Made by a program: the position numbers and the translations under genes. Shown here piece by piece: positions 1 to 10,793 of a stretch of 64,000 nt of DNA. The number at the start of each line of letters is the position of its first letter. Positions within the stretch are counted from its first letter, which is position 1. Under the pieces are notes generated by a model. It saw only the letters and a program-made list of their open reading frames with translations, was not told the origin of the DNA and did no database searches. Source of the DNA: Thamnaconus septentrionalis (lineage: Eukaryota > Chordata > Actinopteri > Tetraodontiformes > Monacanthidae); NCBI GenBank assembly GCA_009823395.1, contig CM020506.1, positions 2,655,501-2,719,500 on the forward strand. The letters run 5' to 3'.

Positions 1-518
1 CATATCTGGCTTTTAATCTTCTGCAGAGTGTGAGTAGAAAAAAAAAAAGACGCTCAGATATCTCGGAGGGTCCCAAAGCCCACAGCGAGATCACAGTCCC
101 CACGCACACAGCAAGGGTCGTAAAGTGCCACGACTTGATAATCGGCACTGATTTGATCCTGTCTCCTTGCAGGCTTGCAATCTCCTTCAAAGAGACCCCG
201 GTAGTGAAAAGTGTCGGCGGATTCTTTGTGGCCACGGCTCTTTGACAGCCGTACATTCACCGACCTAAGCAGCGTCGGAGCATCGTGTCTCGCCGCCAGG
301 AACCAGGCCTTTGAGGCACGCAGAGGGCAAATTAGAAATCAACAAGATGTCTCGTCACTGTGAAAATAAGGATGAGCCTGCTATCGCTGATCAGCTAGTT
401 TGCCGTGCATTTGAGGAGCAGCAGACGGACTACTGAGCAGTCCAGGAGTCTAAAAATAGTCTTTCATATTTACCACATTAATCTTCCACTGTGCTCCTTG
501 GAGACATCGTATAGGGCC
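1..518. other. Unique sequence, no gene recognised
   Basis: Mixed-composition, repeat-free sequence. The short open frames on both strands overlap each other and match nothing known. Moderately complex text such as 355-420 could belong to a regulatory element, but no distinctive motif stands out. Confidence 0.5.
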
Positions 519-538
519 GTGTGTGTGTGTGTGTGTGT
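519..538 (+). repeat. (GT)10 microsatellite
   Basis: Ten uninterrupted GT units, immediately followed by a G-rich stretch. Confidence 0.95.
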
Positions 539-582
539 CGGGGGTTCGGAGGCGGGGGTAGGAATGGGGTGGGGTGGGGGTG
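539..582 (+). other. G-rich tract, G-quadruplex potential
   Basis: Several runs of three to five G separated by one to seven bases directly follow the GT repeat. This fits the usual four-run G-quadruplex pattern on the plus strand. Folding is inferred. Confidence 0.6.
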
Positions 583-1859
583 TTATTGGAATCCAGTTAT
601 TTTCCAAAAGAGAGTTCCTTTAGTCAGAATATTACCAAGCCGTTGCATTACACTGCGTATGCGCCCATATGAGGGCAAAGGCTCGCCTGCAACACGGAGG
701 CAATTTATTGCGCGCCAGCCCATTTCACCGAGATCTAAAGACCGGAGAAAACATCAGCGTTTTGTGTTCATAATGCAATACTAAAGCCGTGGCTCGCAAA
801 TGGAGGAAAAGTGCAATATCCCACTATACTCTACCAGTGGGCTTATGCACATTGTCAGGTACGTGTTCATCAGGAAGATCTACGGCGGGAGTCGTCCCGC
901 CGTGGCGGTCGGCTGCTTTAGCTTCTTCAATTGTCGGGCCTTGACGTGTGAACCCCGTGATTTTTCTCCTCATTCAACGACGTTTATGTGGGTTTTAATT
1001 TTTTTTTTTTTTCTTTTTTTTTCTCCTTCTCAAGAATAATGCGCCGTTCAAAAAAAGGGTGAAAAAATGTGTGGGACACAGTTCAAGGCTTTGTCGATCA
1101 CTTTGACTTGACCGACGTTGCCATCCATTGAGAGTTTCCTGTCTTTGAAAGAACCGAAGAAAAACCAGTGCTGAACTTACTCTTACTCTCACTACAGCAC
1201 AATTATTTCACACTTCTTCCAAGGCCCCTGGAGCCCTCTTCACATTCACTGTGTCATCATATTTACATCTCTATTTTAGTTATATTCACGATGTGTTGCT
1301 GTACTTTATGGAAATGTCATTGGATCTTGTGGTCAGTGCACATGCAAGGATTGAAAGAAAGTCATTTGAAAGCATTCCAGCATCTACATAACGTTTAAAA
1401 GGGTGAAGAATGGAAGAAGGCAAGGGATGAATCTTTCTGAAGAAGAAAAAAATATATGTGGTCAATGTAGTTCATAAGATTTTGTATATTACTGAGCTCA
1501 GAGTACCAGAGCACAGCTTTCTGAGTGAAAAACGGTGCAGTGTATCCTATTGGTTGATTGACGTGTAAGCAAGACATAAAAGTCCACCAGACATTTTTAG
1601 ATTTGTTCCAAAAACATTTTTTTCGTGAGGAAACTCACCTGTTGTGATACTGTTAATCACTGGGAGAGGTTAGCCTGGTGCCGGCAAAGGGGAAATTGCT
1701 CCTTGCGGCCATTTGAAGCTGGATATGCGGCGATGTCAGCTAATTATTACCGGGGCACTACCCTGGAGACGCAATTTAAATTTTGAATGAACTACTAAAT
1801 CATTAGGTGTAGGTGTGCCCTAAATTATGCAAAACGTTATGACATGCGTGTCACAGGAA
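583..1859. other. Unique sequence with a T-rich tract
   Basis: No gene recognised. It contains a T tract at 999-1022 broken by one C, and otherwise ordinary AT-leaning sequence. A block around 1640-1830 is repeat-free and carries a TAATTA core near 1740; it lies just upstream of the CpG island and could be promoter-proximal. No coding evidence. Confidence 0.5.
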
Positions 1860-2275
1860 AACCTCGGTGCATTTGACGCCGCGGCGACAAGGAAAACTTC
1901 TTTGTCCGACCCGTGGTGAGTGGCGGGGGCGTGGCCGGCCGTTTTGCCCTCCGCATTCCTCCTGTGGAGCCGTTTGACACGACGCAAGGTCACGGAAAGG
2001 TTGGAGTGCCGCGCGGGAGCGCTCCGTCTGCCAGGCGGCGGCCTCCCGTCGGCAGCGCCCCCCCTGCACGCCCCAGACAGCCATCAGTCATTCCGGAGCG
2101 CGCCGCCACCCGACAGGCTGACACAGGGCGGACGACCTGATGGATTGACTTCAGGAGAGATGGAGAGACCTGAAAGAACGGCGAGGCCTAAGCAGCCGCG
2201 GCAGGGGAGAACATCCACCAGAGAGACGGACGCTGCGACACCGCGACGCTAACAAGCGTAGCGACGGAATCGCTG
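1860..2275. promoter_or_regulatory. CpG island, candidate promoter or first exon
   Basis: By hand count about 48 CpG dinucleotides lie in roughly 410 bp of clearly GC-rich sequence, so the observed/expected ratio is near or above one. Flanking DNA is CpG-poor. Islands like this in vertebrates usually mark transcription starts. A consensus splice donor on the plus strand, G then GTGAGT, sits at 1915-1921. A pyrimidine-rich stretch ending in ATAG follows at about 2278-2314. A 110-codon plus-strand frame (1920-2252) and overlapping frames on the other strand are open, but this is expected in stop-poor GC-rich DNA and none resembles a known protein. Alternatives are an orphan intragenic island, the start of a non-coding RNA, or a GC-rich enhancer. 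Confidence 0.55.
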
Positions 2276-3585
2276 TTTTTTTCTCTCTCTCCTCCTGCTT
2301 CTCCTTCGCTGCATAGTCATTTCTGAAGAAGATTGGAATGTTTTCTCACTTCTAACTAATGAACTTGCATTGGTCTTGGATTTGTCTTAAGGGTCCCACA
2401 TTATTCTCAGTTTTAGGTTATTGTTTTTCAATTTGGGCTCCAGCCGTGCAGCCTCACATGATTGATGATGTAAAAACGCTACCGATAGAGGTATACCTGG
2501 AAAACACAATATTTAGCCAATGTGGTTTTCATCCTCAACCGCAAAAACGCGGTAAGCTCAAGTTTTCAAAGCTTTTAGAAACAGTCCTTTAAAGAAACAA
2601 ATAAGATAATGAACTGTGGGCAGTGATAGTTTGCAGATTAGCAGGTAACTCTGGGACATTAAGCCGTTTGTTCAGGGGATTTTTACAGTTAGAAGTGAAG
2701 GCAATTGTAAAATCCCCATCATCCACACAGAAAAATAAAGTTAATTGGTTTCTGAAATGGAATCGTTTGTCATTTTTAAGTATTTTGAAGTCAGATGCAG
2801 TGTTTGTAACCGTAGAAGTTATTTTTTTCCCTCAACACCTTAATTAGTTGAGTTTTATTCTTAGTTTTTATGTATAGTCCAAGATAAACAGCAACATTTT
2901 ATTTTCAGCTGCTCTCTTCTCCATCATAATAATTTCATGTGCAGAATATCAAATGGACTGCACACACACGTGGTATTTCATAGCCTTCATGTGGTGTTTG
3001 GGCCCTTGAGGCGCTGGCCACCTCCTATCTCAAATAGAGAAATGTGGCATAAAAAGTCATTATAAAAACAGCCTTTTCTTCCGAGGGTTTAGAACATTTG
3101 CATTAAATCGTATGAGAGAAAAACTGATGGCAGGGCAGTTTTCACATTTCACTTCCAACGATTCCTGCCACAGTATTATATGGCAATTATAGACATGTTC
3201 ACCTCTATTGGTATGGCCGTAAACTTTAATTCTCACACAGCGGTGATTAATTAGATTTTTTTTTTTAAGCTTTAAGGGGAGCATGGCTCCATGACATATT
3301 TAATTTTTTTAAATGGGATCAGGCGAGACAATCAACGTCAAAAGAAAGAAAAGAATTACACTGACTGGCACATTTTCTTATCTTCCATCAGTGCGCCATT
3401 TGGAAATTGTGTCCAGTCGCGTGTTTAAATGAGCTTTTCTTGAGGTGTAATAGTCAAGCCCCCGTAGTGTCAGTCAATTTCCACCATAGAATATTCACCA
3501 GTCTGTACACTGACAAGCAACTTTAGCTCGGCAAATATAAAGCTTGATACCAATATTTTAAATGGATCAGATGAGACACATAAAT
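2276..3585. other. AT-rich unique sequence
   Basis: Begins with a pyrimidine tract (2276-2310) downstream of the CpG island, then AT-rich sequence with short unremarkable open frames. No repeat family or coding signal recognised. Confidence 0.5.
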
Positions 3586-3775
3586 GAGGTCTTTGCATGT
3601 TGGCTGCCGGCGTATTGGCCGCATGTGAAGTCGAGCTGTTTGCGCTGCCCTTCCAGGCCTGTCTCTAAAACTGGCATGTTATGACATTAATGTTGATGGC
3701 GGTGATTCAGAATGTGCTTACCGCATTGGAATTGAGGCCGATCAATATTCAATGTATGTAAATGGCGTCATTAAA
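3586..3775. promoter_or_regulatory. CNE-like block
   Basis: Repeat-free, high-complexity sequence. It has an octamer-like TTTGCAT near 3591, a palindromic CATTAATG core near 3686, and AATATTCAATG near 3745. This motif density resembles developmental enhancers. Conservation is untested, so the call is inference from texture only. Confidence 0.3.
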
Positions 3776-5211
3776 CCTTTCCCTAGTCAGGTGTCTGGGC
3801 TCAGGAAACAAGCTAATAGTTAAAGAGTGGGACACAAGAGACTCGGTTCTGAAGAGGAAGGAAGCAGGAAAAAGTTCCCTATTTTGGGGTGTGCATAAGG
3901 CAACGCTGGGTGTTATTCTTTGATCTAGACAAGGGAAGACCTTCATTTTCGGGTGACTCAGCACGAACGGTGAAGCCAAGTTAAACATTTGACATTCGTT
4001 GCGACGGAATGCAAATGCGCCGTTGTTTCGCCACTCACACCACCCCCAGTATCGGGATGAGCATGGGGCTGAATTTCCATCAACAAAGTCCTCATCTGTA
4101 TGATGAAAGTAGGAACTAAACGCATGGGCACATTTAATCAGACAGTCCTGTATGGTATCCCCCAAGCCTAAACATTGCTCGCCTATGCGCATTGCATAGT
4201 AATCGTTCTCTCTGACACTGATTTTGAACTCAGGTACAGTACTTTCCTCAGCGTGTTTCACAGTCTGATAGGCAGTGTTTGAAGTTCGACAGCTCTACAC
4301 CGTCTGCCCCCAATTACTTCCCTAATTGCCTCACACAGATAAAAACTTATTTCATGGGTTTGGTTGAGGATATATTGGCTGCTTCACCTTATTTTAGCCT
4401 TTGCAAGTACCTGAAACAAGTTCATCCTTCTTCTTTGAAAGCAAAATACGCACACGCACCTGAGTCTCAAGAAGAGCTTATTTCACTAGTAGTCCCATAG
4501 ATTCAGTTTGATTGAATTGGACCGGAGTTTGTGTATTTCATCCGCATCAGAGTTTGATGGCACATGTGCGCCTCCCCAAACAAACCAGCCTTTTTGACCA
4601 AACAAACTCGACTTTGATTGAACAGTGTTATGTTATCTATAGCTCAATAGAGCAAGAGAAATGTCTTGTCTTCTTCCAGTGTTTGACAAAAGTCTAGCAG
4701 CAACATTCTGGGTAAGCAGAAGATGTGATCAGGAGCTCCTCGGCCATGCAATCTAGATCCAACACCAATGTATGAATCGTCTCTGGCAAGTGCAAAAATG
4801 AAACATGATGTACAGTTTGTATTGCAAACATTTTGCACCTCGGAAAATTTACCTCAGTAATATCTACAGTGTCTCCACAACTAAGTCATATGGCCTTCAT
4901 TGCCTAAATTACATTTATTTTACTCCCCACTGGTCTCCTTATTTCAAGACTGGAATTTCAGTTCATTTATTTACTTCAATGATTGATCAGAAACAGGGGA
5001 TCTGATATTATCGGGGAATACATTTTATTTAACAGATGAATTAGTGGTGCAATAATACCTTTCCTGGGTTTTTAATGCTTTTAACTGCATACAGTTGTGT
5101 TGCTCTCAGTTGCATGATTAAAGTCTGTGGTTGCATGGCAGCTGTTGTAAAAGGTAAGAAAATAAATCAACGAAAATGTTTGAAATAGAATATTTTCTCA
5201 GATAAAATGCT
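3776..5211. other. Unique sequence containing the longest open frame, judged non-coding
   Basis: The minus strand from 4261 to 3749 is open for about 170 codons from an ATG. The translation lacks any domain I recognise. The start falls in ordinary sequence with no promoter or CpG context, and the length is within chance expectation for 64 kb in six frames. The rest is AT-rich sequence without recognised repeats. Confidence 0.5.
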
Positions 5212-5231
5212 AAAAAAAAAAAAAAAAAAAA
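5212..5231 (+). repeat. A20 homopolymer
   Basis: Twenty consecutive A. No adjacent retroposon body is recognisable upstream, so it is a simple repeat rather than a clear poly(A) tail. Confidence 0.9.
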
Positions 5232-6689
5232 CACAGTCAGTGGCCTCCAATGGCTTGGAAGGCAAAGATAACCAAACAGTCACTTTTATGTGGACACTGT
5301 CAAGTGGTTCATGTCAGTAAACACATTTGCAAGTGAACTTATGCTCCTCCTGGTATTTATTTTAGACGACTATTTTTGCAGATTGTGTTACCATTGGGTT
5401 TGTTTCTGAAGACGGGAAGAGAAAGGGATTTCCGTTGCAATTACTGCCACCAAGAAACAAAAGAAAGTACAGAGCACTTCATGATGCCGGTGATTCTGGA
5501 CAGACCAAATTAATTTTTCCCCCCGTGAAGTCCAATAAAGTGAATATCACATCATCGTCTGATTACCTTCTTGAGTTCCTCACAGATTTTTCCAAAAGCA
5601 TCCATCTTCTCTCTCCAGTCTATCGCCCTCTTCAGTTCTTCCTCCTGTGGACGAGTGATGGGTAAACTCGATTATTACTGGCGGGAGTTTAAGAGTAATT
5701 CACCAAATAGTTTTGTTTTGGAGTTATTTGAGTCACAGAGTCAAAAACTTTTTTTTTTTTTTTTTTTGCAGTTAGATAGCCAGCGGGAGCAGGGATGAGT
5801 TAATAGAGACGAGGAATCATGACTCACGAGTCATTTAAATGACTGGAGTTTTGAACAGATTCCAATACGGTGCCAGACCACATGCTGATAAGAAGGCAAC
5901 CAAGGTTTCCTTGTGGTATTGTCAAAGGACTAGTTATGAAAAACCTTATGAATGTCGAAGTTTGAAAGTCGAGAACAGTCCAATGAGTCAAAAAGCTAGC
6001 ATACAGCTGAATGTCACGGAAGGCCACTCGCCCCCACCTGCAACACTTTCTGACGGACAAAAAAAAAAAGAAGAAAGTGAAATGAAAAGTAAAAATTTGT
6101 GAGTTTAAACCATGCATCCCAGGGTCAGTGGGGAATTTGGAAACCAGTGAAGTGCGAAGCTTTTGTAAATGTTTAAACTGTTTCCCCCACCACACACTTT
6201 GAGCTGCGTCTGTGCCACCCCAGCTACTTTGAACCTCCTGCAATCCGGCATCACTGAGTGCCACTGCAACCCAAAGAGGGCACGCACGCATTTCATCTCA
6301 TCACACACCCCCAGCCCTCGCCCGAGCACTCCTTTCCTTTGTAGATAGAAGGCAGATAAATACATTCATCTTGATCAAGCGCATGAATAGTTTACCGCAC
6401 ACATGCGCCTTCAATGCCGACGCGTAGAGCCCACGGAGCCGGGGCAGATTTTCTGGAGTGGTGAAGCATAGTGAGCGTGCGATATAAAAGTCTAATTTTC
6501 TGCTTAAATATTTGCCCCCCCTCTGGTGGATTGTTTTCTCGTCTTGAAGTTCAGGAGGATTCGTGTTAGGCAAATCTTGGTGATGGCCGAGCGAACATTC
6601 CTCAGGGTTGAACAACAGGCAGCCGTCACTGAAGCGGACAGATTTCTGCTCACGTGGGAGGACGAGGGAGTGAAGGAGAAAAAATGAAG
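5232..6689. other. Unique sequence with T19 tract
   Basis: T19 at 5749-5767 is followed directly by GCAG, giving a splice-acceptor look-alike at 5770. No matching donor or coding continuation was found. Overlapping open frames at 5824-6365 on both strands show no family resemblance. Confidence 0.5.
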
Positions 6690-6860
6690 TTATGAAAATT
6701 CGCCGCCTCGTGCACAGCCTTGGTTATTAATTCCCTTTTCTCCCGTGTTTTTCAAGGGAATTAATTCTGCTGACTGATTTGCTTTTTGTAATAACCTAAT
6801 GGTATGCCACGACCAAGCTCACCCACCTGGAGCCGGCAGGGGAGACGAAAAGTATCAATA
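6690..6860. promoter_or_regulatory. CNE-like block with 12-bp inverted repeat
   Basis: Complex, repeat-free sequence. It includes a perfect 12-bp inverted repeat, arms 6726-6737 and 6754-6765 with a 16-bp spacer. Each arm holds a TTAATT homeodomain-type core next to CCCTT/AAGGG. The arrangement could be paired homeodomain sites or a small cruciform. The repeat is seen directly; enhancer function is inferred. Confidence 0.35.
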
Positions 6861-7099
6861 CAGAGGTCAGCGTGCAGCTACATATTTAACAGAGAGATTT
6901 GTACCAATTCTCTTTTTTAGTTGGTGCAAATGCTTGGGCAACAACTTTGGCTGAATCAAAGGATAAACAGCGGCAGGGGGATATTTATAACAAGCATGAG
7001 GCGCTGAAGACGGCGTTTGGTGGGAAAAAAAAAACATGTATTGTCACTTTCTGTTTATTTATTTATTTATTTTATTTTTTTATGGCACGTGAGAGAATG
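6861..7099. other. Unique AT-rich spacer
   Basis: Includes an A-run near 7025 and a TTTA-type low-complexity stretch at 7055-7081. Nothing else recognised. Confidence 0.5.
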
Positions 7100-8055
7100 A
7101 TTTGAAAAAGAAGTGCCGTGCAACAGCGTTGGCCTTTTCGGGTGAGCTTTGCGCATGACATTTCTCACAGCTGCCTCCTGCATCCGCATCCGTATGCGAT
7201 GCCCATGAGTCTTTGGCCGAGGCGGCTTTGCACTATATTTTACTTTGCGAGATGGAAAGGCCATTTGGAACACATGCGCTGTCTGGTTTGCCATTCACAC
7301 ACGCCCACGCGCTCTGTTTCTTCACTCTGAGCTCTGGCTGACAGCGTTCCCTGCTTATTGTTCCTGATCTCAATAAAGCCCCGCGTGTTTCCGAGTTGCG
7401 AGCGGGGAAATTCTGTTTTCATTTACTGACCTGTATTTGGGGAGCGCTGGGGGGGTTGTTGGCTCTTTTATGGTATTTTTCTACATTTTGTCGCGTTGAG
7501 ACAAATGCAAGATGGATTCCAGCCGGAGAGGATGCGGTGAGGAGATGGCAGCCTGACATACCAAGTTTTGTTTCTCCTGTTTGAGCTGTCTCCGTGTAAT
7601 TACAGGGCAGACACTCTGAGCCAGCAATGCCTTGTAAGCACTTTGCCGATCAATAACAGCAAGAGCAGATGTAGCTATTACGGCCTTGTAGTCTGCATAG
7701 CGCCGTCATTGCCTGGTCCAACCCCGTTTGTGGGTTAGTAAAACGAATAAAAAAACGACTACAGCGCACGGGTCGGTCAGTGGTGATTGGGTAAGACTGG
7801 TGTCTCCCACAGCCGCGCTAATCAGCATTCTTAACAATGGCTCAAAGCGTTCAGTGAGGTTTATGAGGCGGCGCCTTCCTTGTTATTATTGTGCAGTCTC
7901 ACGGCTCGAATCAATTTTATGTCCCGCAACAGCAGGCGGCTTGTTTGAACAAAAGCAGCCCAGAATGAAGCCTGCTCAGCACCAAACAGCAGGTCATGTA
8001 TTAAAAATTACGAGTGAACAAGAGCATAAACATTTTAGGATTCCGCAGAGATAAC
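7100..8055. promoter_or_regulatory. CNE-like cluster
   Basis: Nearly 1 kb of high-complexity sequence with no microsatellite or dispersed repeat. The densest parts are 7580-7710 (GTAATTAC core near 7600, CAATAACAG near 7651) and 7795-8055 (CTAATCAGC near 7818, a SOX-type ACAATGG at 7834-7840, AAAATTACGA near 8004). Purines and pyrimidines are balanced and no frame is open across the block. It looks like a cluster of developmental enhancers. Evidence is texture and motif content only. Confidence 0.4.
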
Positions 8056-8540
8056 TAGGGACTGTTTTAGGAGGCTCGCTTTGTGGTAAATCTGTGCCTG
8101 GGAGACGGGATGAAAGTTGATGTTGCTGTGCAGGTTCACTGATGGGAAAGATACAGTATGAAGTAACACGGACACATTCATGAAAAAAAAAACATGTTTT
8201 TTGGGGTGGGCGGTTATTGCCTAATGAGCACACAGCATGGAATTATTTTGACTTTTAAACTTGTGTTCAGGCTTCTGCAAAACTGCATTTCGCAAATCAT
8301 CATATTACATTAACGTTCCAAAAAACTAAGTCTCTGTCTGCTTCAAGTAAACCAAATGAAGAAAGTGGGCCACAACAGCGCGGCATCAGGGGTAAAAACA
8401 ACTTAAACAAACACAAATGCGGCAAACTGCCCTGCAATAAATGATAGAAGAGCGAGATTGTTTGTCTACTCATTCAATAATTCCTAAATGCAGCGCCACC
8501 ACAGGCTAGGAGGGGAACACGTTGAACATAGAATGTTTCC
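8056..8540. other. Unique sequence
   Basis: AT-leaning sequence with short A runs. No gene or repeat family recognised. Confidence 0.5.
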
Positions 8541-8590
8541 CTTTGCACCAATAGGAAGCCTTGGGAGGTCTTTGATTGGTCCTATTGGAA
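8541..8590. promoter_or_regulatory. Opposed CCAAT-box cluster
   Basis: A perfect 9-bp inverted repeat, arms 8548-8556 and 8580-8588, carries a CCAAT box on each strand. A third reverse CCAAT (GATTGG) lies at 8574-8579. Three NF-Y-type boxes in 41 bp are typical of promoters and some enhancers. No TATA box or gene is evident beside it. Confidence 0.4.
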
Positions 8591-9573
8591 GCAACAGTCA
8601 AGGATGAACCTAAAAAAGTTTCTTACCGGGGGACAGCAAAATAGAAGTCAGATTTCAGTTAAACTGAACGCGCTGCGGATCTAACTAACCCATCTTTATA
8701 GTAGCTCCAAACCACCAGTCAGTTATTTAGTGAGCCCTTGTAAATTAATGTACAAATGGCTGATAACAGATTTCTCTTCTCAAGCTCCAAATTTCAGTTT
8801 GAAGTCTTGTTGCTTTACATTATGTATGTTTTTGCATGCCCATCTGCTTCACGCCCGCTCTTGCCTACTTACCACCGACAGAAATGTTTCCCCAGACCAC
8901 GCCTGTGAAGTGCAGGCAGTGATAGAACACAGGCACCGTTGCCGATGCGACAAGACTCAGCTTCCCCACACGGATGTCGACAGGACACGCACATACCTTC
9001 AATTGTCTTTATTACACTCCAGCTGCCTAACACGGTTTTACCCTTCACGGATCCCAGACACTGGGTGGGAGCGCTTTTTAAGTGCTTTCCCTTCAAGTCT
9101 AATGCCTGTTCTGTGTTTACACCCAAAACACTCCTCCTCAACCCACAATCAGAGGTGGATTCTAGGCGCATTTCACAGGGAAAAAAATCTTTTTAAAAAA
9201 AAAAAATAAAAAAGCTTTCACAGCAGGACAGCGGTGCAAAGTTTTATCTTTGAGGTAACACAAGGTAGTGGTGTGCATTTTAATGAAGGACAAGTGAATT
9301 GTTCGGAGTGACTTTTCTCTTTTCGAGTATCTCTGAACAGCACCCAGCAGTGCAGGTGTATGCGCATTCTGGTGCGCATCAACGGAAAGCTGTTTTGGTT
9401 CTGGAGGAGCACAGATGCAATCCAATCCTCCACCACCAGACCCCCCACCCCACCCCCCCTCCTCCCTTTTTAAAAGTTCAGCAGTTAGCGAGTTACTAGA
9501 GGGCAGATTTACAACTCTTTCCTTTGATTTTGTTCTCGAGATATTTCTGAATTCTCAGTCTAGGGCATTTATA
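8591..9573. other. Unique sequence with overlapping spurious frames
   Basis: Open frames of up to 159 codons on the plus strand (8730-9209) and 100 on the minus strand overlap and show no family features. An A-rich tract lies at 9194-9210. C-rich sequence at 9430-9470 precedes the CA repeat. Confidence 0.5.
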
Positions 9574-9621
9574 GCACACGCACGCATGCACACACACACG
9601 CAAACACACACGCGCGCGCAC
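9574..9621 (+). repeat. CA/CG alternating purine-pyrimidine tract
   Basis: Interrupted CA repeat with embedded CG steps. This alternation is favourable to Z-DNA. Confidence 0.85.
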
Positions 9622-9813
9622 TCATACCCAGACCTACATATTGAACATGTTTACTCTCAAAACTGAACTCGGTTCCTCAGCTCAAATATTTAGACAGACA
9701 GTCAAACTTGTTCCTTTGAATTGAAGTAATTGCTTGGTGTTTGGAATTGAACCCTACTGATTGGTGAGTGGTCTTGAGGCGGCAAGAGAAGTATCTCACA
9801 GACTTAAAAATTC

Positions 9814-9816
<3 letters not shown>

Positions 9817-9868
<52 letters not shown>
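9817..9868 (+). repeat. (GT)26 microsatellite
   Basis: Twenty-six uninterrupted GT units. Confidence 0.97.
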
Positions 9869-9870
<2 letters not shown>

Positions 9871-10482
9871 TACACCCTACCAGCAAGGGCCACATGAAAA
9901 GCGTCATCCTCTTTCTTTTTTTTAAGTCCCCCAACCCTCTGCCTCACTCTTGGTTCTCTCCATCTCCATGCAAAGGTCCTGGATGTGCCCTGTGGGCAGT
10001 TATTAATGAGGAAGTATGTGGTGAGTCTTATTAAACCTTAATGACAGGCAGGCACCTGCCTGGACGTCAGTACAAGTTGAACTCAGCCAATCATCAACAC
10101 AGAGAATCTCTAATTTGCGGCGTGGAAAGGGGTCCCCTGCCAGGACGGAGACCCCTGTGATCTTCCTTCTGAGCCATGCAACCAAATGGGCAACGCTGAA
10201 GAAGTCACATGGGATGGGCGTTAGCACACGCCCGCTGTTTTTGAAGCTTATCATCTGAGACTTTATGCATGTTTGAATGGCAGAAAATTGGTTTTGATGT
10301 TGAGGTTTGTGTGAGTAAATTTAAAGGGGACACAGATAAAAGAGGGGAGCAAGTCCAGATGATCAGCGGACAGGACTTTTTTTAAGAGGCTGGATACACT
10401 TAGCAGAGTCTGACCATGTGTCACTGATGTTGCCATTCTCAAAGCATGCACCAAGCAATGTATCACACATTGCTTAACTGTG
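9869..10482. other. Unique sequence
   Basis: Contains a near-palindrome around a CACCTG E-box at 10046-10062. No gene recognised. Confidence 0.5.
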
Positions 10483-10793
10483 TAAGCATGTCATATTTGG
10501 AGAAGAAACAGCAAAATCAAGTGGTTACATTTTAGATTGCGCCCTTCCTCTCCCAAGCTTGCCAGTGAACTACTGTGGCCTGCACACACAAACTTGTGTA
10601 CCTCATCCACCCTCTTCTTTGGTGGTTTATTTATTTGAAGATGCAGTCACCAAAATAATGAAACACACTCTCAGGCAGGCTGTAAAACTGAATTACTTTT
10701 ATTGTACTGTGATTATATGCTTTTATTAATGTACAGTATTTATGGGCAAGATATTAAGCTTTTACCAATATACAAATCATAAATCAGGCCACA
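10483..10793 (+). repeat. Unnamed dispersed repeat, copy A
   Basis: Shares an extended diverged alignment with 26803-27245 in the same orientation. Shared words include TCAAGTGGTTA, GCTTGCCAGTGA, CTCATCCACC and CAGGCAGGCTG. About 100 bp present in the other copy is missing here, at a point flanked by GGCAGG-type microhomology. Family unknown. It is either an old non-autonomous transposon or an ancient segmental duplicate. Confidence 0.7.

Noticed and set aside
3749..4261. 170-codon open frame on the minus strand
   Set aside because: Longest ATG-initiated frame in the window, but within chance expectation for 64 kb in six frames, and its translation has no recognisable domain or supporting signals.
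5742..5770. Splice acceptor from poly(T) plus GCAG
   Set aside because: A T19 microsatellite followed by GCAG mimics an acceptor; no donor or coding sequence nearby. The same applies to 42711 and 33310.
8730..9209. 159-codon plus-strand frame
   Set aside because: Overlapped by a 100-codon antisense frame, ends in a poly-A tract, no domain.
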